From positions 1-36,960 of the forward strand of contig JAIXUI010000001.1 of NCBI GenBank assembly GCA_027484125.1: a DNA stretch of 36,960 nucleotides, read 5' to 3'. Each line of letters opens with the position of its first letter. The first letter of the stretch is position 1. The stretch is from Bacteroidota bacterium (GTDB taxonomy: Bacteria; Bacteroidota; Bacteroidia; UBA7662; JAIXUI01). The translations under genes were made by a program, and so were the position numbers. Below the pieces are notes generated by a model. That model did no database searches and was not told the origin of the DNA. It saw nothing but the letters and a program-made list of their open reading frames with translations. Positions 14,709-22,765 of this stretch are shown piece after piece.

Positions 14709-14736
14709 ATTACCCATCTAATAAAACACAAACAAA

Positions 14737-15744
14737 ATGGAACTAAACAAAAGCATTATCCGGCAAATACAAGCCATAATCTCTACTGCAAGAGAAAAAG
14801 CCATCCGCTCGGTAGATACCGAACGGGTGCTGATGTATTGGGAAATTGGTCGGGTGATTTTTGAAGAGGAGCAACACGGAAAAGACCGTGCCGAGTATGG
14901 CAAGTTCCTGATAAAGTCTATTTCAAAGGAATTTCAGCCCCAGCTCGGAACCGGATTTTCGGTGCGGCAATTAGAACGATACAGGCAGTTTTACCGCATG
15001 TTTCCAAATACGTCCGCACTGCGGACGCAATTCAGTTGGACTCACTATAAAACGCTATTAAGTATTGATAATCAAGACAAAAGAGCGTTCTACATAGCCG
15101 AAACGGTTAAAAATAACTGGACCGCACGACAACTGGAAAGACAAGTAAACAGCCAACTTTTTGAACGGCTGTTACTAAGCAATGATGTACAGAGCGTACT
15201 GGCAGTAGCCAGGGAAGAAAAACTTCCCTCCGATGCCAAAGAAATCATTAAAGATCCCATAGTTTTAGAATTCCTGGGCTTAAAGCGAGAAGCAGCTTAT
15301 TACGAAAAAGATATAGAAAAGGCCATCATCTCCCACATTCATGATTTTATTTTAGAACTGGGTAACGGCTTTGCTTTTGTAGCCAGGCAAAAAAGGCTGC
15401 ACATCGAGGGCGATGAATTTTTTGTTGACCTCGTTTTTTTCAATCGATTGTTGCAATGTTTTGTATTGGTAGAGATCAAAACCGGTAAACTCACCCATCA
15501 GGATATTGGACAATTGCAGATGTATGTAAACTATTACGACCGCTTCGAAAAACAAGACTTCGAAAATTCAACCATCGGCATTTTACTCTGTACCGATAAA
15601 AACGATGCAGTGGTAAAAATTACCTTGCCCGAAAACAACAAAACCATCATTGCCTCTAAATATCAATTGTACCTGCCATCCGAGCAACAATTGATAGAAG
15701 AGGTAAAAAAGGAAATAGAAAAACTAGACCAATTAACCTCATAG
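14737..15744 (+). CDS. DUF1016 / YhcG-type PD-(D/E)XK nuclease
   Basis: A 335-residue protein with an N-terminal DUF1016_N helical domain (about 10-150, with YWEIGRVIFEEEQ and GFSVRQLERYRQFY) and a C-terminal PD-(D/E)XK domain. D231 in FFVDLVFFN and E246-x-K248 in VLVEIKTG form the metal-binding site; Q265 in DIGQLQMYVNYYD is the conserved glutamine. Length and motifs are normal, so the protein should be active. The family is widespread on mobile and defence loci and near restriction systems; its natural substrate is not well established. It begins 28 bp after the end of the WYL stump, and the start ATG is preceded by an A-rich stretch. Confidence 0.93.
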   Translation: MELNKSIIRQIQAIISTAREKAIRSVDTERVLMYWEIGRVIFEEEQHGKDRAEYGKFLIKSISKEFQPQLGTGFSVRQLERYRQFYRMFPNTSALRTQFSWTHYKTLLSIDNQDKRAFYIAETVKNNWTARQLERQVNSQLFERLLLSNDVQSVLAVAREEKLPSDAKEIIKDPIVLEFLGLKREAAYYEKDIEKAIISHIHDFILELGNGFAFVARQKRLHIEGDEFFVDLVFFNRLLQCFVLVEIKTGKLTHQDIGQLQMYVNYYDRFEKQDFENSTIGILLCTDKNDAVVKITLPENNKTIIASKYQLYLPSEQQLIEEVKKEIEKLDQLTS

Positions 15745-15807
15745 TAAGTACGGCTTTAATTCCCCCCCACCCCCTTCACCAAAAATTAACACTGCCTTTG
15801 GAACCTT

Positions 15808-15827
15808 ATATCGTAATATTGCGATAT
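15808..15827 (+). promoter_or_regulatory. ArsR operator
   Basis: ATATCGTAATATTGCGATAT is a 20-bp near-perfect palindrome (one mismatched pair) lying 13 bp before the arsR start. Such ATA-centred dyads are typical ArsR/SmtB binding sites. Its middle contains TAATATTG, close to the -7 element, so bound ArsR would block the promoter until arsenite binds. Confidence 0.8.
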
Positions 15828-15840
15828 AGCAATAAAGGTC

Positions 15841-16173
15841 ATGGGAGCTTCTAAATCTGCACACTTTACCGACGAACAAAACAGAATCGCCAACTTGCTC
15901 AAGGCGTTGGCGCATCCCGCTCGCATTGCCATTGTGGAGCATCTGCTGGAAGCACGGGCTTGCATCTGCGGCGACTTGGTAGAGGTGCTTCCGCTGGCGC
16001 AACCTACCATTTCCCAACACCTCAAAGAGTTGAAAGCTGCCGGCATCATCCAGGGTACGGTGGAAGGAACTTCCGTTTGCTACTGCCTCAGCGAAAGTGG
16101 CATCAAGGCCCTGTTAACGTTTGCCAAGCACTTGTCCACTTCGCTTCAAAACCAACAAACCCATTGCTGTTAA
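15841..16173 (+). CDS. arsR: ArsR-family arsenite-responsive repressor
   Basis: A 110-residue winged-helix repressor. The sensor motif is CICGDL (C41, C43) at the start of the recognition region, matching the ELCVCDL type of arsenite-binding ArsR proteins, followed by the helix-turn-helix LAQPTISQHLKELKAAGII (about 52-70). A C-terminal CC pair (residues 109-110) may add a third thiol ligand. It would bind the palindrome 13 bp upstream and be released by As(III) or Sb(III). It is the first gene of a four-gene operon; the next start lies 16 nt after its stop. Confidence 0.93.
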   Translation: MGASKSAHFTDEQNRIANLLKALAHPARIAIVEHLLEARACICGDLVEVLPLAQPTISQHLKELKAAGIIQGTVEGTSVCYCLSESGIKALLTFAKHLSTSLQNQQTHCC

Positions 16174-16189
16174 CCCCCAAACAACCCCT

Positions 16190-16660
16190 ATGAAACTGTC
16201 TGAAGTAAAAACCGCACTCGAACAACTCGAACGAGTTGACTTCAAACTCGAAAATGGTACCGCCGTTCCTGAACACTTCCACGTTACCGAAGTCGGGAAG
16301 ATCACCAAACACTTCATCGATTGTGGCGGTGTGGTACGAACCGAAGAAAAAATAGGCTTTCAACTATGGAATGCCAACGATTTCGATCATCGGTTGAAAC
16401 CGCAAAAACTGCTGAATATCATCCGCCTTTCCGAACGCAAACTGGAGCTTCACGACGCAGAAATAGAAGTAGAATACCAGGGCGAAACCATCGGCAAGTT
16501 TGCGCTCGATTTCGACGGTTCCGCCTTTGTGCTGCGTTCTACCAGCACCACATGCCTCGCGCAAGACAGTTGCGGCATTCCTGCCGAACAATTGCCTAAA
16601 AAATTAACCATACTCACCACGGAAGCTAACTGCTGCACCCCAAGTTCAGGCTGCTGTTAA
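16190..16660 (+). CDS. DUF6428 family protein of the arsenic operon
   Basis: A 156-residue protein of the DUF6428 type, regularly found in ars operons of Bacteroidota. The start is ATG at 16190 (MKLSEVKTALEQL), 16 nt after arsR; the frame is open further upstream but overlaps arsR. Features: H31 and H33 in PEHFHVTEVG, a cysteine in IDCGG, cysteines C123 and C129 in TCLAQDSC, and a Cys-rich tail NCCTPSSGCC. The clustered thiols and histidines suggest binding of a thiophilic metalloid, perhaps as a chaperone for the pump or for ArsR; this is inference. No enzymatic motif is seen. It is 13 bp from the next gene. Confidence 0.8.
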   Translation: MKLSEVKTALEQLERVDFKLENGTAVPEHFHVTEVGKITKHFIDCGGVVRTEEKIGFQLWNANDFDHRLKPQKLLNIIRLSERKLELHDAEIEVEYQGETIGKFALDFDGSAFVLRSTSTTCLAQDSCGIPAEQLPKKLTILTTEANCCTPSSGCC

Positions 16661-16673
16661 CCCAAACTATTCC

Positions 16674-17435
16674 ATGAAAATTGCCCTTTTCAGCGACATC
16701 CACGCCAATTTGCCCGCTCTGAAGGCCGTATTAGCCGATATCGACCAGCAAAATCCAGATTTGATTTATTGCCTCGGCGACTTAGTGGGCTACGCGCCCT
16801 TTCCTAATGAAGTGGTGCAAACCATACGAGCCAGAAAAATCCCCACCATCGCCGGCAATTACGACGAAGGCATTGGGCTCATGTCTGACCAGTGTGGCTG
16901 TGCCTATAAAACCGAAACCGACCAATCCATGGGAGCGATTTCCATCGCTTATACCAACGCAATGATTGGAGAAGAAGAACGAGCCTTTCTGAAAAATCTG
17001 CCCCGTCATTTTGCCTTAGACTTCGAATTCAATAACGAAAAATTCCGGTTGTTGCTGGTGCATGGAAGTCCACGAAAAATCAACGAATACCTGTTTGAAG
17101 ACCGGGAAGAAAAAAGCCTGATGCGCATCATGGAGCAAGCGGGCGCCGACATCATGGCGTTTGGCCATACCCATAAACCCTATCACCGCACCCTTAAAAA
17201 TGAAAACGGCAGCTACCGCCATGCCATCAACATCGGCTCCGTAGGCAAACCCAAAGATGGAGACGTTCGCGCTTGCTACGTGATGCTGGACATCAACCCG
17301 GAAACCACCCTAAAAAAACCTGAATTAACCGTTGAATTCCGACGAGTGGACTATGACTTTGAAAGTATCGCGCAAGCGGTAGAAGCAAGTCCACTTCCTA
17401 ATGCATATGCAGACATGCTGAGGAAAGCGTATTAA
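16674..17435 (+). CDS. calcineurin-like metallophosphoesterase in the ars operon
   Basis: A 253-residue metallophosphoesterase of the YfcE-like group. All metal ligands are present: D8 and H10 (FSDIHAN), D36 (LGDLVGY), N62 and D64 (GNYDE), H130 (VHGSP), and H165 and H167 (GHTHKP). It therefore should hydrolyse a phosphomonoester or phosphodiester with two metal ions. A C-x-C pair (C74, C76 in QCGCAY) lies just after the second metal region and is not part of the usual active site. It sits between DUF6428 and the arsenite pump, where an arsenate reductase would often be. Its substrate is unknown; an arsenylated or phosphorylated metabolite is a speculation based on context. Confidence 0.88.
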   Translation: MKIALFSDIHANLPALKAVLADIDQQNPDLIYCLGDLVGYAPFPNEVVQTIRARKIPTIAGNYDEGIGLMSDQCGCAYKTETDQSMGAISIAYTNAMIGEEERAFLKNLPRHFALDFEFNNEKFRLLLVHGSPRKINEYLFEDREEKSLMRIMEQAGADIMAFGHTHKPYHRTLKNENGSYRHAINIGSVGKPKDGDVRACYVMLDINPETTLKKPELTVEFRRVDYDFESIAQAVEASPLPNAYADMLRKAY

Positions 17436-17453
17436 CCCAACCGCTTTTTGAAC

Positions 17454-18503
17454 ATGCCAAACGCAATGAATACCCACAAAAAGCTCTCCTTCCTCGACAG
17501 CTACTTAACCCTTTGGATATTTCTTGCCATGGTAATTGGCGTAGCCATTGGGTATCTATTTCCCCAATCGAATAAGATACTGAACCAATTTCAGGTAGGA
17601 ACCACCAATTTGCCCATAGCCATTGGCCTCATCCTGATGATGTTTCCTCCATTAGCGAAAGTGAAATATGAAGAATTGAATACTGTATTTAAAAACAAAA
17701 AAATTCTGACCATTTCTCTGATTCAAAATTGGATAATTGGCCCGGTATTGATGTTTGCTCTGGCCATGCTTCTCCTACCCAACGATCCGGCTTACATGAC
17801 CGGACTCATCCTCATTGGCATCGCACGATGCATCGCCATGGTATTGGTTTGGAACGATTTAGCAAAAGGCGATAACGAATATGTAGCCGGATTAGTCGCC
17901 TTCAATAGCCTATTTCAGATTCTTTTTTACAGCGTATATGCCTATGTTTTCATCACCTACTTACCACCGCTATTCGGTATGCCGGGAGCTTTAGTCAACA
18001 TCAGTATGATGCAAATCGCAGAGAGCGTTTTCATTTATCTTGGAATACCATTTATAGCAGGGTATTTCGTTCGAAAAATAATGATACTACGCAAAGGCAG
18101 GGATTGGTACGAAAACCATTTTATCCCTAAAATTAATCCATTAACCCTAATGGCCTTATTATTCACCATAGTGGTGATGTTTAGTTTAAAAGGCAAGTTG
18201 ATTTTAACCATACCTATGGATGTTGCGAGAATAGCACTGCCTCTCACGTTGTATTTTGTTATCATGTTTTTTACTGCATTTTTTCTGGCGAAAAAAGCGG
18301 GTGCCAACTACGCCCAAACTACCTCACTGGCATTTACTGCCGCCGGAAATAACTTTGAATTAGGAATTGCCGTAGCCATTGCCATTTTCGGCATCAATTC
18401 TGGAGAAGCACTCGCATGTGTAATTGGTCCATTGATAGAAGTACCTGTTTTAATTTTAATGGTAAAGGCTGCTCTATATTTTAAACCAAGATTTAAAGGA
18501 TGA
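17454..18503 (+). CDS. acr3: ACR3-family arsenite efflux permease
   Basis: A 349-residue membrane protein with about ten hydrophobic segments. It belongs to the ACR3 family (often labelled ArsB): the essential cysteine is C126 in [13 protein letters not shown], and the conserved glutamate is in [12 protein letters not shown] near residue 303. It exports As(OH)3 or arsenite from the cytoplasm by proton exchange. The frame is open from a TTG at 17448, but ATG at 17454 is the more likely start; ATG at 17466 is also possible. It ends the ars operon, 18 bp after the metallophosphoesterase. A hairpin about 200 bp further on may be the operon's terminator. Confidence 0.93.
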   Translation: MPNAMNTHKKLSFLDSYLTLWIFLAMVIGVAIGYLFPQSNKILNQFQVGTTNLPIAIGLILMMFPPLAKVKYEELNTVFKNKKILTISLIQNWIIGPVLMFALAMLLLPNDPAYMTGLILIGIARCIAMVLVWNDLAKGDNEYVAGLVAFNSLFQILFYSVYAYVFITYLPPLFGMPGALVNISMMQIAESVFIYLGIPFIAGYFVRKIMILRKGRDWYENHFIPKINPLTLMALLFTIVVMFSLKGKLILTIPMDVARIALPLTLYFVIMFFTAFFLAKKAGANYAQTTSLAFTAAGNNFELGIAVAIAIFGINSGEALACVIGPLIEVPVLILMVKAALYFKPRFKG

Positions 18504-18992
18504 AATAAAATATCAAACAAACTATTTCAACCCACTTCATTTACGCCCTATGTCTTGGTTATTTCCAATGAATGGCGATAATTTATTTCGTTGATTTATA
18601 TAGGTCGGTAATTAAAATTGAATTGAACGACTAAAATCAAATGTGCTTTTCCATCATACACCTATCAAGGGGAAGTTCGTTGATGGACAAAATCAACCAG
18701 AAGACTATACCTACCATGTTATAGCTTCCAAAACATGGTAGGTTTATAGCCTAGTTCAACCAAGTCGGAGTCCCAAGGGTAAGGCATGATAGAATGCTAA
18801 AAACCAATAAACCGTTTCGGGTCAATCTCTTGAGCCAGCATGATGAAGGGGTTCATTACTTTCAACCATCTTGATCCTGAGCTATGTCATTATTTGAGGC
18901 CAAAGGCTAAATCTATAAAAGTTAAAGTCCTTGCTTGCCTCACTCAAATGAAGAGCTGGCGTTATCTTGTTGTATCAATTACCAAATCAAGT
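18504..18992. other. 489-bp gene-free interval between ars operon and AraC gene
   Basis: Contains an imperfectly understood hairpin at 18709-18743 (listed separately) and no convincing gene. The AraC frame is open back to an ATG at 18840, but the extra 51 residues look unlike an AraC N terminus (basic, without the cupin lead), so this part is counted as upstream DNA. No clear TAnnTTTG element was found in front of the AraC start. Confidence 0.5.
18709..18743. repeat. 12-bp-stem hairpin downstream of ars operon
   Basis: ACCTACCATGTT (18709-18720) and AACATGGTAGGT (18732-18743) are perfect reverse complements with an 11-nt loop. Only TTTA follows, so if it is the operon terminator it is not a textbook intrinsic one. 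An operator role for the nearby AraC regulator is an alternative. Confidence 0.5.
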
Positions 18993-19865
18993 ATGAGTTT
19001 AAAGCGGGATATTCCATCGTTTGATTTCACAAAATCACTGGAAACGGGTCTCCCTTTTCATTATGAACGATTGGAGAGAAGCTATCATGCCTATGATGCC
19101 AGTCATGCCCACCGTCACAATTATTATGAAATCTTGTTTTTTGAAGAGGAAGGAGGCGTTCATGAAATTGATTTTTGCCCATTTGGTTTGAATGCCAATG
19201 CTGCTCATCCGGTGAGTCCTGGTCAAATTCATGTATTGAAAAGAGAACCACATGTTACAGGAAGTGTGATTTCCTTTACATCGGAGTTGTTTTTAACCGT
19301 AGGACTACCGGCAGATTTCATTCCATCTTTCCCGTTTTTTGAACCCTTCAATACAACGCCAATTATTGACCTTACCAAAGACGATTTACCGCAAATCCAT
19401 CTACTCATCGGTCAGCTAAGCACAGAATTTCAGGCTCATCAGTGCAACAAACCCGAAATGCTGGCCTTGTTGACTAGCCAACTACTGTTTTTACTAAAAC
19501 GAAGCTTTCGTCATAAAGAAGAGCTCAGTGGCTCCAATGATTTGTTAACTCGCTACAAAAATTTAATTAAGCAGCATTTCCTCGAGCACCGTACCGTTCA
19601 GGAATATGCTGATCGGTTGGCCATTTCTCCGGGACATTTGAATGATAGCGTTCGAAATGCTTGCGGAAAATCGGCTAAAGATATGATTCAAGAACAGCTG
19701 GTATTAGAGGCAAAAAGAATGTTATATCATTCGAATTATTCCATCAAAGAGATTGCCGTTCATTTAGGATTTGATGATCCATCCTATTTTAATCGCTTTT
19801 TTCGATTGCAAACAGGGCAAACACCCACAGCATTTCGTGAGTTAATCCGCGAAAAGTACCATTGA
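18993..19865 (+). CDS. AraC-family transcriptional regulator
   Basis: A 290-residue regulator (start ATG at 18993; an ATG at 18840 is in frame but gives an unusual extension). The N-terminal half is a cupin-like sensor (HRHNYYEILFFEEEG near residues 38-52, then PGQIHVLKREPHVTG), as in AraC proteins of Bacteroidota that contain a histidine-rich strand. The C-terminal ~100 residues hold the two helix-turn-helix motifs: VQEYADRLAISPGHLNDSVR and IKEIAVHLGFDDPSYFNRFF, the latter being the hallmark second recognition helix. The effector is unknown. A short inverted repeat lies 46 bp after its stop, in front of the T9SS gene, and might be its target. Confidence 0.9.
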   Translation: MSLKRDIPSFDFTKSLETGLPFHYERLERSYHAYDASHAHRHNYYEILFFEEEGGVHEIDFCPFGLNANAAHPVSPGQIHVLKREPHVTGSVISFTSELFLTVGLPADFIPSFPFFEPFNTTPIIDLTKDDLPQIHLLIGQLSTEFQAHQCNKPEMLALLTSQLLFLLKRSFRHKEELSGSNDLLTRYKNLIKQHFLEHRTVQEYADRLAISPGHLNDSVRNACGKSAKDMIQEQLVLEAKRMLYHSNYSIKEIAVHLGFDDPSYFNRFFRLQTGQTPTAFRELIREKYH

Positions 19866-19904
19866 TTCCCTGATTTGCCCCTTTACCCGCATGGGCACCC
19901 CCAA

Positions 19905-19912
19905 TAGCTTTG
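19905..19912 (+). promoter_or_regulatory. -7 promoter element of the T9SS gene
   Basis: TAGCTTTG matches TAnnTTTG exactly. It is followed by the inverted repeat TGACTTGA (19911-19918) / TCAAGTCA (19928-19935), which covers the expected transcription start and could be an operator. Confidence 0.55.
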
Positions 19913-19935
19913 ACTTGAATTTAAACCTCAAGTCA
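19911..19935. repeat. 8-bp inverted repeat at promoter of secreted protein
   Basis: TGACTTGA and TCAAGTCA are exact reverse complements with a 9-nt centre. The left arm overlaps the last two bases of the -7 element, and the right arm ends at the first base of an in-frame ATG (19935). It could bind a regulator such as the adjacent AraC protein. Confidence 0.55.
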
Positions 19936-20072
19936 TGAACGATAAACTAAATGCCAATCAAGGGTATGCAAATAGGTTTGGGCATCCGCTCCAACTTCTA
20001 AAAGCCGGGACCATACCACTGCTTAAAATCCCCCAAAAAAGATCCATTTCGCCATGGAGTCAACTCAGAACC

Positions 20073-21299
20073 ATGGGCAAAGGAGGCTGTTTTTGTCTCA
20101 TTCAAGCATGGTTCATGATCCTTCTTACGGTTTCATTGGCACAGGCACAATGGACAACACTCAATTCGGGAACTTCCGTATCATTGAACGAAATTCATTT
20201 TCCAGTTCCAGATACCGGTTATGTGGTTGGTGAACAAGGCACAGTGCTTAGAACTTGGAATGGAGGAGTTGTTTGGAACCCATTAAATACACGTCAGAGG
20301 GTGGATTTCCACGAGCTAAAATTCATAAGTGCTCAAGAAGGATGGATTGTAGGAGATTCCGGTACCATTTGCAAAACCATTGACGGAGGAGAATCATGGA
20401 CATGCCAATATTTGAATCATGCAGATTCTATAAGCCTTCACGCAATTGAAGTTCAAAATTCACAAGTACTGTGGGTAGGAGGATTTCACGATAATCAACT
20501 GGGATATCTTGCCAAGAGTGTGGATGGTGGCCAAACTTGGGTAAAAGCTCAAGTGGAAAACTATCTTTGGGCAGTAGATATCACTAAAATCGCTATGATA
20601 AATCCCCAGGTTGGCTATGCCAGTACACGAGGAAATATCCTGAAAACCATCGATGGGGGATTAAACTGGCGAATTACCGATACCGCCACTGTTGCAACGG
20701 GCAGTATGTTCAGCGTGCTTGAGGATATTGCCTGCTTTCCCGGCACCGACACGGTTTATACTTGCGGATGGTACCCGCCATACTTTGGTAAAACCTATAA
20801 TGGTGCCAGTCAATGGCAGCACCGTTTTTCCGACGATTATACCAACCTGGATTTCATCAATTCCCAAGTTGGTTATGTAGGCGGATGGGGTGTTTTACAT
20901 AAAACAATAAATGGAGGTCAAACTTTTATGGATGCCAGTGGAGGCAGCTCCAGTGCGCTGTTTACGTCCATATACTCCATCGACTTTACCGATGAATGGA
21001 CAGGCTATGCATGTGGTGCTGCTGGAAAAATCATCAAAACTGCTAATGGTGGCACGACCTCGGTCAACGAAAATAGTAGCATATCGTTCGTGAATGTTTA
21101 TCCTAATCCAACCAACGGTAGGGTTCAGCTTTCGGACTGGTGTAACATTCGGCTTTATGACCTCCATGGACGATTATTGGAGGAAATAAACTGGACCCAA
21201 CAATTCGATATATCCTCACGACCAAAAGGGATTTACATCATGCAATTAATGAATAAAGAAGGTCAATTGCTTCAAGTATCGAAATTGATTAAACACTAA
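20073..21299 (+). CDS. secreted YCF48-like protein with T9SS type A sorting domain
   Basis: A 408-residue secreted protein (from ATG at 20073). A signal peptide (MGKGGCFCLIQAWFMILLTV, cleavage likely after AQA at residue 25) starts here; the frame is open to an ATG at 19935, 23 nt after a -7 element, but that start would put 46 residues before the signal peptide. The mature part contains repeated blades with the pattern G-Y-V-V/G-G...G-x-I-x-K-T-x-D-G-G-x-x-W (for example TICKTIDGGESW, NILKTIDGGLNW), as in YCF48/BNR-type beta-propellers. The last ~75 residues are a type IX sorting domain: VNVYPNPTNGRVQL, then YDLHGRLLEE and KGIYIMQL. It is therefore exported to the cell surface or outside. 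Ligand unknown. Confidence 0.87.
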   Translation: MGKGGCFCLIQAWFMILLTVSLAQAQWTTLNSGTSVSLNEIHFPVPDTGYVVGEQGTVLRTWNGGVVWNPLNTRQRVDFHELKFISAQEGWIVGDSGTICKTIDGGESWTCQYLNHADSISLHAIEVQNSQVLWVGGFHDNQLGYLAKSVDGGQTWVKAQVENYLWAVDITKIAMINPQVGYASTRGNILKTIDGGLNWRITDTATVATGSMFSVLEDIACFPGTDTVYTCGWYPPYFGKTYNGASQWQHRFSDDYTNLDFINSQVGYVGGWGVLHKTINGGQTFMDASGGSSSALFTSIYSIDFTDEWTGYACGAAGKIIKTANGGTTSVNENSSISFVNVYPNPTNGRVQLSDWCNIRLYDLHGRLLEEINWTQQFDISSRPKGIYIMQLMNKEGQLLQVSKLIKH

Positions 21300-21321
21300 G
21301 GAAAAAAAATGAAAGAATAGG

Positions 21322-21341
21322 TTTTTACACCACTGTAAAAA
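21322..21341 (+). terminator. weak hairpin after the T9SS gene
   Basis: TTTTTACA (21322-21329) and TGTAAAAA (21334-21341) form an 8-bp AT-rich stem with a 4-nt loop, 22 bp after the stop. Weak as a terminator because few G/C pairs are present. Confidence 0.35.
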
Positions 21342-21473
21342 ACGAAGTAACAACCCTTGTTTAAGCATTCAAAGCTGCACTTTTCCCGTGGATTTACGCA
21401 AATTGCTGCGCTAATCTGCGGGAAACTTGTTTAGAGGAAGGTCTTTTACCATAGTAAATTTCGGTATGACCAT

Positions 21474-22679
21474 TTATCCTTTGAACTCAATCGCCGGAAT
21501 TAAAGAAATCACTTTATCTTGAAATACTAAGCGATCTTTTTGATTCATCGTCACGATTATTCCATCTGATTTACCAAAAAACTTTAATGCCTCCATCATT
21601 CCATTAACCTCGCGCTCCTGATTATCAGGATTAATCTCCCAACAAACCTGAATAATTTGTTTGCATTCCCTATCCTTAAAAACAATAAAGTCACATTCAT
21701 GCTTCTCCTTAAAGTAAAATATTTCATACAAAGAATTTCTTCTAAGCTGGATAAAAACCCAATTTTCCAGCATTCTGTCATAATCAGTTGAAAAACTTTT
21801 TGACTTGGCATGAATCATCCCGTTATCGATGGCATAAACTTTTCTAGCATTCACCAAAGATTGTTTAGAAGACCAACTAAACTTGGGTAAAAAAAAGAAC
21901 AAATAAGCATCTTCTAACCATTTTAAAAAATCGGAAACCGTATTAGCCGAACCTAATTGAAACGTATTCTTCAATTTATTGTAGGTAACTTCTTTTCCAA
22001 TGTTAGATATCAAGTGTAACGCTATATCCACTAAACTTTTAGAGTTTCTAATTTGGTATCGAACTACGATATCACGAAGCAAAATATCCATAAAAAGCGT
22101 TTGAAGCACTTCTTTTTGTTCGGAAAATAAATACTCGGGAAACCCACCTAATTTCAAATAGACCTCAAATGACTCTTGCGTCGGGGCAAGTTCTTTCCAA
22201 GCACAAAATTGCTCGAAAGAAAACGGAAAAAGTTCGTGACGTAAATGTCGGCCAGTTAACCTAGTCCCAAGTTCTTTGCTCAATAACGACGCATTAGAAC
22301 CCGTTAAAAATACTTTGATTCCTCGGTCGTGAAGCTGCCTGATATAAACTTCCCACGACTCTACATTCTGAATTTCATCAAAGAAGCAATATCGAACTTG
22401 ATCAGACAAAAGTTCATTGAACTTGGAGAAATCTGAAAGTTCAAATCCAAATAGCCGAGAATCTTCCAGATTGAAGTAAACCCCTTCGCTCAATTCCTTC
22501 CAAATCTGTAATAATGCTGTACTCTTACCACAACGACGTATTCCCGTAATCACCTCAATATGTCCGGAAGATGGCGTAAAAAATCCTTGAACTTCCGCTC
22601 TTGGAATAACCCGCTTTTGCCGCTGAATGGCTGATTGTTGCTCTTTAACAACTTGCTCAATTACCGACTTAAGTAACAT
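21474..22679 (-). CDS. AAA_14 / DUF4143 ATP-binding protein
   Basis: A 401-residue P-loop protein. Walker A is GIRRCGKST near residues 46-54 and Walker B is YCFFDEIQ near 97-104, with a TGSNASLLSKE sensor-1-like segment around 127. The first half is AAA_14 and the second half DUF4143, which ends in a nuclease-like region (FYFKEKHECDFIVF: D and an E-x-C-D pattern). This architecture is very common, often in many copies per genome, and its biological role is not known. It is transcribed alone, directly behind a 44-bp inverted repeat structure at 22688-22731. No partner gene is adjacent. Confidence 0.88.
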   Translation of the reverse strand: MLLKSVIEQVVKEQQSAIQRQKRVIPRAEVQGFFTPSSGHIEVITGIRRCGKSTALLQIWKELSEGVYFNLEDSRLFGFELSDFSKFNELLSDQVRYCFFDEIQNVESWEVYIRQLHDRGIKVFLTGSNASLLSKELGTRLTGRHLRHELFPFSFEQFCAWKELAPTQESFEVYLKLGGFPEYLFSEQKEVLQTLFMDILLRDIVVRYQIRNSKSLVDIALHLISNIGKEVTYNKLKNTFQLGSANTVSDFLKWLEDAYLFFFLPKFSWSSKQSLVNARKVYAIDNGMIHAKSKSFSTDYDRMLENWVFIQLRRNSLYEIFYFKEKHECDFIVFKDRECKQIIQVCWEINPDNQEREVNGMMEALKFFGKSDGIIVTMNQKDRLVFQDKVISLIPAIEFKG

Positions 22680-22687
22680 ATCCTATA

Positions 22688-22731
22688 GTTTGCATTAGTA
22701 ATTTAAACTACTTTATATTACTAATGCAAAC
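22688..22731 (-). promoter_or_regulatory. 15-bp inverted repeat in front of DUF4143 ATPase
   Basis: GTTTGCATTAGTAAT (22688-22702) and ATTACTAATGCAAAC (22717-22731) are perfect reverse complements with a 14-nt AT-rich centre. The structure begins 8 bp upstream of the ATG and spans the promoter region, so it may be an operator, or a structured element that moves with this gene family. Confidence 0.75.
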
Positions 22732-22765
22732 CCATCTTGCACATGTCAGCCTATCAGCTAAAGCG

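Noticed and set aside
18840-18992. N-terminal extension of the AraC protein
   Set aside because: The 51 extra residues are basic and unlike an AraC sensor domain; the ATG at 18993 gives the usual length.
21376-21425. Short region resembling a dispersed GATTTACGCA-type repeat
   Set aside because: Only one copy is visible in the window, so repetition cannot be shown.
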